Source: JBEATZ01 sp041178545 (lineage in GTDB: Bacteria; Planctomycetota; UBA1135; UBA2386). Taken from it: DNA of 17,117 bases. The DNA is taken from assembly GCA_041178545.1 (NCBI GenBank), contig JBEGVB010000073.1, forward strand, positions 1 through 17,117. The letters are read 5' to 3'. The notes below the pieces were generated by a model. The model was not told the origin of the DNA. It did no database searches and saw only the letters and a program-made list of their open reading frames with translations. Positions 1-6,803 of this stretch are shown here, piece by piece (the stretch's first letter is position 1; every line of letters begins with the position of its first letter). The translations under genes were made by a program, and so were the position numbers.

Positions 1-1
1 C

Positions 2-1969
2 GTGCGCGTGCGCGCGCGCGCCGACGGGTTCCTCGAGCCCGACAACCAGGAGGTCGACCTGACCCCGGGCCAGACCAGCGCCGAACTCGTCTTCACCGTC
101 AAGCCGGGCACGTACGTGACCGGCACCGTGGTGGATGCCGCGACCGGCCAGCCCGTTGGCGATGCCCAGGTCACCGCGTACCGCCAGCGCGAGGGCAACC
201 AGCGCCGCGGCATGTTCGACTTCCAGGTCGACGGCGAGGACTTCGACTTCCTCGCAATGTCGTCGATGACCAACAACCGCAGCGCGGTGAGCGACAGCCA
301 GGGCCGCTTCCGCATCGAGGCACTGGGCCCCGGCAAGTACCGCTTCACTGCGCGCCACCCGGACCTCGCCAAGGCCTCGGCCCGCGACGTCGAGGTGGTG
401 GAGGACAAGCCCACCGAGAACGTGCAGATCCAGCTGGATGCCGGTGGCGGCGTCGAGGGCACCGTGACCGGTCGCGGCATGCGGCCCCTCGCAGACGCAC
501 TGGTCGTGGCCTTCAGCATCAACGCGGGCTCGTTCAAGAGCTCGACCACCGACCGCAACGGCTTCTACCGCATCGACGGCCTCGCGCCCGGCCAGTACAT
601 CGTCTTCAAGTCGCGGATGGACGAGCGCAGCTCGGACATCGGGCTCGACCTGATGAGCAACCTGCGCCTCAAGTCGACGCCGGTGCGTCAGGGCAAGTTC
701 ACGCAGCTCGACATCCAGGACGAGACCGAGGACGGTGTGCGCGTGTTCGGCACCGTGCGCGAGAACGGCTCGTCCGTCTCCCGCGCGCTGGTGACCGTGC
801 TGGGTGCCGACCGCGACGGCATCCTCGGCATGGGCGTCCGTGCCAATGCCTCCGGTGCCGACGGCCGCTACGAGCTGCTGGGCATCAAGCCGGGCAGCTA
901 CCTGTTCCAGGTGAGCCACTTCCGCGGCCGTCCGGTGCAGACCACGCTGCCGGTCGAGGTGCCCGAGGGCGTGACCGAGCTGTTGCTCGACCTCACGTTG
1001 CCCGTGAGCGAGGTGTCCGGTCGCGTGGTCGACAGCGCCGGCAACCCGGTTGCCGGCGTGCAGGTGGCCCTCGGCAGCGACGAGACCGGCCTCGGCGCGA
1101 GCGAGGGGCTGATCGGCCTCATCGCCCAGAACGGGTTCGCGCAGGCCCGCACCGACGACCAGGGCAACTTCCGCCTGCGCAGCGTCTCTGCCGGCACCTA
1201 CCGCGTCACCGCTGGTGGCCGTCTGGGCGGCGGCCGCCGGGCCAGCCAGGGCTCGCGCACGGGACAGGGCACGCTGGAGGGCGTGACGGTGGACGGCGTC
1301 ACCTCGGTCGAGAACCTCGTCGTCACGGTGCCCTTGGCCGGCAGGATCACGGGCGTCGTGCTCGACGGCTCGGGCAACCCCGTGGTCGGTGCCGAGATCC
1401 ACTACATGGAGCAGGACCGCCGGCAGCGTCGGCAACGCGGCAACCCGCTCACCGACCTGCTTGGCATGCAGGAGCGACCGGTCGTCACCGGCGCCGACGG
1501 CAGGTTCGAGGTGAGCGGCCTCAACCCAGGCACCTACGGCGTGCGTGCCGACGCAGAGGGTGTCGACGACACCAAGACCGGCAAGCAGTCTGACGTGGTG
1601 GTTGCCGAGGGCGGCGCCACCGAGGTCATGCTGCGCATCGTGCGCGGCGCCACGCTGCGCGTGCGCGCGACCAACGTCGACAAGGGCCAGATCCCCATGG
1701 CGCAGGTCTCGCTGTTGGATGGCAACGGCAAGGCCGTGGTCAACCGCATCTCCACGCTCAGCGTGATGAAGCGCCTCGTGAGCAGCAAGGACAAGGTCGA
1801 GGACAGTGGTTGGTACGAGTACGGCAACGTGCCGCCCGACACCTACACCCTCGTGATCACCGAGCCAGGCAAGGAGGAGCTGCGCGTCACGCGCACCGTC
1901 GCCGACGGCGAGACGGTGAGCTGGGAGCTGGACGTGGCTGCGATCCTCGCCGAACGCGCCAAGAAGTGA
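2..1969 (+). CDS. Carboxypeptidase-regulatory-like repeat protein, 5' truncated
   Basis: The open frame runs in from the window edge and ends at TGA 1967-1969, so the true start and any signal peptide are missing; the GTG at position 2 is not claimed as a start. The visible 655 residues form about six beta-sandwich modules of the CarboxypepD_reg type, roughly at residues 37-148, 149-243, 246-335, 337-445, 446-548 and 549-648. Modules show a G-x-V/V-x-D/G-x-P-V/A-x-G-A-x-V strand followed about 50 residues later by D-x-x-G-x-F/Y-R-I-x-x-L-x-P-G-x-Y. The last module is the most diverged (ends PPDTYTLVI). Several modules carry long Arg/Gln/Gly-rich loops (residues 61-70, 407-423, 471-480). Such modules usually act as adhesive or structural domains in exported proteins; no enzyme domain is visible in this part. 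Surface or periplasmic location is inferred from the family. The gene ends directly against the convergent kinase gene. Confidence 0.85.
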   Translation: MRVRARADGFLEPDNQEVDLTPGQTSAELVFTVKPGTYVTGTVVDAATGQPVGDAQVTAYRQREGNQRRGMFDFQVDGEDFDFLAMSSMTNNRSAVSDSQGRFRIEALGPGKYRFTARHPDLAKASARDVEVVEDKPTENVQIQLDAGGGVEGTVTGRGMRPLADALVVAFSINAGSFKSSTTDRNGFYRIDGLAPGQYIVFKSRMDERSSDIGLDLMSNLRLKSTPVRQGKFTQLDIQDETEDGVRVFGTVRENGSSVSRALVTVLGADRDGILGMGVRANASGADGRYELLGIKPGSYLFQVSHFRGRPVQTTLPVEVPEGVTELLLDLTLPVSEVSGRVVDSAGNPVAGVQVALGSDETGLGASEGLIGLIAQNGFAQARTDDQGNFRLRSVSAGTYRVTAGGRLGGGRRASQGSRTGQGTLEGVTVDGVTSVENLVVTVPLAGRITGVVLDGSGNPVVGAEIHYMEQDRRQRRQRGNPLTDLLGMQERPVVTGADGRFEVSGLNPGTYGVRADAEGVDDTKTGKQSDVVVAEGGATEVMLRIVRGATLRVRATNVDKGQIPMAQVSLLDGNGKAVVNRISTLSVMKRLVSSKDKVEDSGWYEYGNVPPDTYTLVITEPGKEELRVTRTVADGETVSWELDVAAILAERAKK

Positions 1970-2851
1970 TCACCCGCGCAGGTCCGGTGGCAGCTCGACC
2001 ATCGCGCCGCGCCGGGTGCAGGTGAACGATGCCACGGACTGCGCATGGGTTGCGATGCGTTGTGCGTCGTGACCGCGCAGGATGCCCATCACCAGGGCCG
2101 CGCACCATGCGTCCCCGGCTCCCACGGTGTCCACCACGTCGACGGGGGATCCGCCGTGCCCGGCCAGGGCGGCGTCGAGGAGCAGCGCACTGCCTGCTGC
2201 TGCCCGCGTGAGTGCCACGGCCCTCAGCCCGTAGCGGTCTGCCAGCGCTCGCATGCGTTGTTCGTCGTCGCCTCGCAGCCCCAGCAGCGGGGCCAGTGTC
2301 TCCAACTCCTCCGAGTTCAGCTTGAACACGTTGGCGAGGCGCAGCGACTCCTCCACGACCGGGAGGCTCCAGTGCCCCTGCCGCAGGTTGCAGTCGAACA
2401 CGCGCAGTCCGGGGCAGGCAGCCACGAGTTCCCGGCAGGTCTGGCGCGACGTGGGTGCACGCTGGCCGAGGGTTCCGAAGCAGATTGCGTGCGCCTGCGC
2501 GGCGAGGGAACGGGCTTCGGTCGTGGGTCCCACGTGGTCCCAGGCCGCGTGCTCGCGGATTTGGTAGGTCGGGCTCCCCGTCCGGTCGAGGCTCACCGCG
2601 ACGGCACCGGTTGGGTGCTCGTTGCACCCAATCGTGTCGGTACGCAGGCCCCACCGGGACAGTTCTGCGACCAGGCTGGCGCCTGGGGCGTCGCGGCCCA
2701 CGGCGGACACGATCCGTGCGTCTGCGCCCAGCTGCTGCGCGTGCCACGCGAAGTTGGCGGGAGCGCCGCCGGGAGCGCTCCCCCCGGGCAGCTGGTCCCA
2801 GAGCACCTCACCGATGCCGACGCAGAGGAAGCTTGGTTCGGTGGTCTGCAT
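1970..2851 (-). CDS. PfkB-family carbohydrate kinase (fructokinase-like)
   Basis: The 293-residue product has the expected length for ribokinase/PfkB-family sugar kinases, which phosphorylate sugars with ATP in the cytoplasm. The N-terminal glycine-rich sugar-binding motif is visible as PGGAPANFAWH (residues 27-37). D-x-N-x-R is at 153-157, the KLNSEE segment at 177-182, and the C-terminal signature DTVGAGDAW at 241-249, with the catalytic-base Asp at 247. The last signature position is Trp where Phe is usual. The sequence resembles fructokinases more than ribokinases or adenosine kinases, but substrate cannot be assigned. The start is ATG 2851-2849; no clear Shine-Dalgarno is seen upstream. 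The gene is divergent from the TraF-like gene (54-bp gap) and its stop (complement of 1970-1972) abuts the stop of the repeat protein. No other sugar-metabolism gene is nearby, so its pathway is not shown by context. Confidence 0.9.
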   Translation of the reverse strand: MQTTEPSFLCVGIGEVLWDQLPGGSAPGGAPANFAWHAQQLGADARIVSAVGRDAPGASLVAELSRWGLRTDTIGCNEHPTGAVAVSLDRTGSPTYQIREHAAWDHVGPTTEARSLAAQAHAICFGTLGQRAPTSRQTCRELVAACPGLRVFDCNLRQGHWSLPVVEESLRLANVFKLNSEELETLAPLLGLRGDDEQRMRALADRYGLRAVALTRAAAGSALLLDAALAGHGGSPVDVVDTVGAGDAWCAALVMGILRGHDAQRIATHAQSVASFTCTRRGAMVELPPDLRG

Positions 2852-2905
2852 CGTGAGCTGGCTTTTTTATCCAACCACGTTTGTGCCTCGGGTACTAATC
2901 CCGAC
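2852..2905. promoter_or_regulatory. Divergent promoter/leader region between kinase and TraF-like genes
   Basis: These 54 bp separate two divergent start codons and are more AT-rich than their surroundings, with a run of six T at 2863-2868. A TACTAAT element at 2893-2899 lies only six bases upstream of the plus-strand ATG at 2906, and no Shine-Dalgarno is visible before that ATG. If TACTAAT is a -10 element, the plus-strand transcript would be leaderless or nearly so. No convincing -35 hexamer was found at the right spacing. The role is inferred from position and composition. Confidence 0.3.
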
Positions 2906-4072
2906 ATGCGGATCCACACCCTCTCTGGCTCCCTCCTCCTCCTCGCCTTCGCCCCCGCGCTGCACGCCCAGTACTTCGAGGCGCGCAACAGTGCGATGGG
3001 TGGCGCCGGCATCGCATCGTCCCACTACCTGATCGCGGGCACGGCCAACCCGGCCCTGCTCACGCGACACAGCGAGTCAGACGACTTCGGTCTGCGTCTG
3101 CCCACGGTGGGCGCCGTCGTCTACGACGAGTCCAGCCTGATCGACGACATCCAGGACTTTGCCGACGAGTACGACCGGCTGTCGAACGGGACTCCCACCC
3201 AGGCGGAACTGGATTCCCTTGCCAACCAGCTCGAGGCGCTGTCGGGCCGCAGCGTCTATGGCAATGCAGGCGTGGGCTTCGCCTACGCGATGCCCTCCAA
3301 GAAGCTGGGATGGTCGCTCCACTGGAACACCTTTGCCGACCTCGTGGCCTTCACCCTCATCGACGAGGATGACATCACCAACATCAGCAACGGCAACTTC
3401 AGCGAGCCACTGGTGTCCGAGGGCCGCATCCTCGGTGTGTCGCTTTCGGAGCTGGGGCTGTCCTTCGCCACCCGTTTCGAGCTGGGTGAGTCGACCGGCT
3501 TGTCCGTGGGCATCACGCCCAAGTACCAGCGTGTCGACACCTACAACTACTCGGCCAGCATCGACAACTTCGACGAGAACGACTTCACCGACAGTGAGTA
3601 CCGCACCGACGACTCGTCGTTCAACGTCGACGTGGGCGCGTCGCTGGAGCCAGGCTCCGGCCTGACCTTCGGTGTGATGGCTCGCAACCTGGTTGCCGAG
3701 GACTACGACACGGCCACCGTCTTCGGGCAGACCTTCCAGTACTCGGTCGAGCCCACCGTGGGCGTCGGTGCGGCGTGGACCCACGGCATCCTCACCCTCG
3801 CCAGCGACGTGGACCTCGTTCCGCGCGACCGCTTCCAGGTCGAGATCGTGGACGACGACGTGCAGTTCCTGTCGCTGGGCGCCGAGGTGGACCTGTGGAA
3901 GTGGTTCCAGCTGCGCGGTGGCTACCAGTCCGACCTGCAGGACTTCGTCGACGACGCGGTCACGGCCGGCATCGGGCTGTCGCCCTTCGACGTCGTGCGC
4001 ATCGACGTGGCCGGCATCTACGTGAACGACGACAGCTACGGCGCCGTCGCGCAGCTCTCCTTCACGTTCTGA
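2906..4072 (+). CDS. TraF_2-like outer-membrane beta-barrel protein
   Basis: The 388-residue product starts with a clear Sec signal peptide: MRIHT, a hydrophobic core at about residues 6-17, and a likely cleavage after ALHA (residue 21). The mature N-terminus reads ARNSAMGGAGIASSHY then TANPALL (residues 27-51). This R-x-x-AMGGAG-(I/V)-A...NPA pattern is typical of the family annotated as 'conjugal transfer protein TraF' (TraF_2) and related FadL-like barrels. The rest alternates polar and hydrophobic residues as in beta strands and ends in Phe (LSFTF), like the C-terminal signal of outer-membrane barrels. The open frame continues upstream to 2045, but that stretch is antisense to the kinase and lacks a signal peptide, so ATG 2906 is preferred. 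There are no conjugation genes nearby, so a role in plasmid transfer is not supported. Its cargo or function is unknown. Confidence 0.8.
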   Translation: MRIHTLSGSLLLLAFAPALHAQYFEARNSAMGGAGIASSHYLIAGTANPALLTRHSESDDFGLRLPTVGAVVYDESSLIDDIQDFADEYDRLSNGTPTQAELDSLANQLEALSGRSVYGNAGVGFAYAMPSKKLGWSLHWNTFADLVAFTLIDEDDITNISNGNFSEPLVSEGRILGVSLSELGLSFATRFELGESTGLSVGITPKYQRVDTYNYSASIDNFDENDFTDSEYRTDDSSFNVDVGASLEPGSGLTFGVMARNLVAEDYDTATVFGQTFQYSVEPTVGVGAAWTHGILTLASDVDLVPRDRFQVEIVDDDVQFLSLGAEVDLWKWFQLRGGYQSDLQDFVDDAVTAGIGLSPFDVVRIDVAGIYVNDDSYGAVAQLSFTF

Positions 4073-4097
4073 TCCCCAAGCACCTGCCGTACCAACA

Positions 4098-4135
4098 AAA
4101 CAGCCCGCGTGGAGTCACCTCCACGCGGGCTGTTT
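4098..4135. terminator. Bidirectional intrinsic terminator with perfect 17-bp stem
   Basis: AAACAGCCCGCGTGGAG (4098-4114) is perfectly complementary to 4119-4135, with a four-base TCAC loop. It lies between convergent genes: 26 bp after the stop of the TraF-like gene and 51 bp after the stop of the minus-strand secreted-protein gene. Read on the minus strand the stem is followed by TTTTGTT, and on the plus strand by TTTCG, so it should terminate the minus-strand gene more strongly but can serve both. A second, imperfect hairpin (4148-4157 with 4160-4169, one mismatch, no T run) lies between it and the minus-strand stop. Confidence 0.9.
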
Positions 4136-4186
4136 CGTCCTGGCACCGCCCCTGCCTTCAGGCGGGGGCAGCAGCCAGCAGTCGGG

Positions 4187-5899
4187 TCACAGGGTGCCGA
4201 CCGTGCTGGCGACGCCGTTCGAGCTGATGACGCCCAGCAGGTTCGCACCGGAGACCAGCGACCAGGACTGGAAGTCCAGGGGCAGGCCGGCGAGGGTCGG
4301 GTTGTTGGGGATCGTCACCGGCAGCGTGGCGCTCGGGTTGCCGAACACCAGGTTGGTCGAGGCGCCGTTCAGGTCGATGTACTGGAAGCAACCGGCCATG
4401 CCGAAGCTCGTCAGGTCGATGCCCTGGTCCACGCCACCGAAGTTGATGAGCGTGAACGAGAGGCTGGCACTGGCCGGGATGCTGGTGGTGTTGTAGTTCA
4501 CCGTCGTGCCGACGATCGGGCGGGAACCAGCGGCCAAGCTCAGGGGGAGCTGGTCTTGGGACGTGCTCACGGGAGCGAGCGTCAGGTCGCTGCTGCCGGG
4601 GTTGATGGCGCCGCCGCCGAGCGAGAAGCCGACCACGCAGTTCGCGGTGTTCGACGAGGAGTCGTTCACCAGCGTCTGGAAGCGGTACTCGACGGAGTCG
4701 TTCACGCCGTTGTCGATGAGGGCGACCTGGAAGGTCGAGGGCGTCGGCACCGTGGCGCCGAAGTTCGGGACGTTGTTCCAGGTGATCAGGTACTCACTTG
4801 CGTTCGCCGGGTTCACGCCGTGGAACACGTTGTTCACGTTGGCGGCGCCGTCCGGCAGGGTGTCCTGCAGGGCGACGGCCAGCGTGTGGACCGTGGCGTT
4901 GAGCAGGGCGGCCGCGCTGCCGCCGATCTGGGCGGTACCCGCACCGTTCAGGTGGATCGCGCCGTTGGAGTTGACGTAGATCGTCGACGTCGTGCCACCC
5001 GGGTAGTCGAAGCTCCAGGGGAGCGTGAGGGCAGCCGACATCTGGTCGTCACCGAGGGCGAGGCCCACGCCCACGCCCGGGGTCACCGTGCCGCCGGCAG
5101 CGGTCACCGCGGTGTAGCCGCCGTTGGCGTTCTGGGTCATGAACACGGTCTTGCCGCTCATGTCGTTGGAGCCGGCACCCGTGAACAGCTCGTAGAACGA
5201 GCGGGCGCGGGTGTAGCAGCCTGCGCCGTAGCGCTGGTTCTTGGCGCCGCCGGGGACGTCAACGTAGGTGAAGCGGACCGTGGGGCAGAAGGCCGAGAGC
5301 GAGCCCGTGAGGGCCACCGTGGAGCCGACGGAGCGCACCGAGTTCACCTTGTGGGTGGCCACGTTGAAGCCCGCGTCGATGGTCGTGCCCGTGAGCGGCG
5401 TCGGAGCCGTGTTGATCACGATCTCGACCAGCAGGTCGACACCGGCGTCCGGAACGTAGTTGAAGGGGACCGTGAGCGGGATGTTGGCGAAGTACTGGCC
5501 CGCTGCGGTGGTGGCCAACGTGGTCACGGGACCGGAGAAGTTGGGCGTGGTGGGGAACGACGCCGAGCGGTTGTTCGCGAAGGTCGTGCTGGGCGCGGCG
5601 TGGTCGACCGCGGCGAGACCCACATAGATGTCGACGGACGGGTAGGTGATGCCGCCGGCCTGTGCCACGCCAGCCATGTAGTCGAGGTTGCTGATCGTGA
5701 TGGGCTGGCCGATGCCCTGGTTCACGAAGTTGGAGCTGTCGTAGAGGCACTGGACACGGTTGATACCCGCGCGCCACACGTTGCCGGTGGTGCCGCCGAT
5801 GGGGTTGCCGTTGTTGGCGTACGAGGCGATCGCGAAGTTCTGCGCGACGGCCGTCGTGGCGAGTGCCAGGATGCCGAGAGTCGAAAGGAGTTTCTGCAT
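4187..5899 (-). CDS. Secreted multi-module protein, NIDO-like middle, conserved-looking C-terminal domain
   Basis: The 570-residue product begins with a Sec signal peptide (MQKLL, hydrophobic core, likely cleavage near AVAQ, residues 17-20). The remainder is rich in Thr, Ser, Asn, Gly and Val and poor in Lys, as in secreted beta-rich proteins. Three regions are visible. Residues 21-215 form a beta-sandwich-like region. Residues 225-485 open with YGAGCYTRARSFYELF and contain SFDYPGGTTSTIYVNSNG, EYLITWNNVPNF and VEYRFQTL, resembling the core of NIDO-type extracellular domains. Residues 495-570 start with GMAGCFQYID, contain VTIPNNPTLAGLPLDFQSW and end with GVISSNGVASTVG; from memory, similar C-terminal modules recur in secreted planctomycete proteins of unknown function. 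Cysteines are few (51, 205, 228, 421, 504). The start ATG 5899 fits the signal peptide; no Shine-Dalgarno is evident. No enzymatic motif is recognised. Confidence 0.8.
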   Translation of the reverse strand: MQKLLSTLGILALATTAVAQNFAIASYANNGNPIGGTTGNVWRAGINRVQCLYDSSNFVNQGIGQPITISNLDYMAGVAQAGGITYPSVDIYVGLAAVDHAAPSTTFANNRSASFPTTPNFSGPVTTLATTAAGQYFANIPLTVPFNYVPDAGVDLLVEIVINTAPTPLTGTTIDAGFNVATHKVNSVRSVGSTVALTGSLSAFCPTVRFTYVDVPGGAKNQRYGAGCYTRARSFYELFTGAGSNDMSGKTVFMTQNANGGYTAVTAAGGTVTPGVGVGLALGDDQMSAALTLPWSFDYPGGTTSTIYVNSNGAIHLNGAGTAQIGGSAAALLNATVHTLAVALQDTLPDGAANVNNVFHGVNPANASEYLITWNNVPNFGATVPTPSTFQVALIDNGVNDSVEYRFQTLVNDSSSNTANCVVGFSLGGGAINPGSSDLTLAPVSTSQDQLPLSLAAGSRPIVGTTVNYNTTSIPASASLSFTLINFGGVDQGIDLTSFGMAGCFQYIDLNGASTNLVFGNPSATLPVTIPNNPTLAGLPLDFQSWSLVSGANLLGVISSNGVASTVGTL

Positions 5900-6803
5900 G
5901 GTTGGATGACTTCGTTGGGTTTGCGGGTCCGAGAGAGTCGGTGGTGCCGCTTTCCGTCCTCGGACTCGCAGTGCGCGGAATGCGGCTGACCCAATCTACA
6001 ACCAGTTGCCCGCGTGGACAGTGGTGGCGACGTTCCTGTTGCATGCGGCGCACCGACATGGCGGCGGGCGCTGTCGGTGGTGGACTCGCGTCGCGACCCG
6101 AAGGCTCCCGTCCCATGGGGAGTTTTGCTTCGGCCATGGTGCGCATGGTCCGCTCGGTTGCTGCACGGACCGCTCCAGATCCCGCCGTGGGACGCTGGTC
6201 ATGGATGGTGGAACTGTCCCCGGTCCGACGCCCCGCTGCTGCAACGTGTCCTGGCAGCCTTGCGAGTCTCGCCAGAACCCATGACCCGGCAGCGATGGGC
6301 CTCGCTTCGTCGACCGCCTCCAACCTTCTTGCTGCCCGCGTTGTGCCGGTCGCGTTGGTGTCGGGGATCGCGTCCGCGTCCTCTGGCGGGAACGCCACCG
6401 TCGCCCTCTGGGTCCTGACGAGGTGGCCGTTGGCATCCGGTTGAGCGGTCAAGCACCCGGCCAGGCACTCGTGCTCGCGCACCAGCGCGAGCGGGCGTCC
6501 GATCGGGCGGCCGGGCAGGCGCTTCTTGCTGGAGCTCCTCGGGCACCGCAACCCCGATGCGCATGGTGTCGAGACCGGTGTCGAGCCGTGCGACATCGTC
6601 AGCAACCAGCTTGCGTCCCATTCGGCGCCGGCGGAGCCGATCTCGCGTGCCCCCGCGGCGAACATGCCCACCGAAACACCTGAGACCGCGGCAGCCGTGC
6701 CCATTGTGCAGGACGGCCGCGCTCGGCCCCCGTTGCTGCGCTGCGGCGCGAAGGAGGTGTTTGAGGGTGTCGCAGGCATGGCAGAGTCCCGTAGTCTCCC
6801 GGC
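5900..6803. other. About 900 bp with no convincing gene
   Basis: This interval lies upstream of two divergent genes (the secreted protein and the DAO-like lipoprotein) and should hold both promoters. Open frames cross it on both strands (for example 5863-6444 plus, 6014-6418 plus, 6526-7017 plus, and minus-strand frames entering from 7152 and 8186), but none has a recognisable family motif, signal peptide, good start signal or defined ends. Their Trp/Arg/Cys/Pro-rich translations look like chance frames of GC-rich DNA. A perfect 8-bp hairpin with an ACCA loop lies at 6473-6492 (GCTCGCGC / GCGCGAGC), without a T run. I see no tRNA, repeat array or transposase remnant. A decayed gene or a structured RNA cannot be excluded. 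Confidence 0.5.

Noticed and set aside
2045..2905. Upstream extension of the TraF-like reading frame
   Set aside because: The extension is antisense to the PfkB kinase and Cys/Gly/Arg-rich, and it would bury the signal peptide that begins at 2906.
4109..5989. Plus-strand open frame of 626 codons antisense to the secreted protein
   Set aside because: It is a shadow of a gene with a clear signal peptide; the translation is Val/Gly/Arg/Glu repeats without a recognisable fold, and it starts inside the terminator hairpin.
6473..6492. Perfect 8-bp hairpin as a regulatory RNA or terminator
   Set aside because: No T run and no gene ends nearby; one such short GC stem is expected by chance in DNA of this composition, so it is only mentioned within the gap description.
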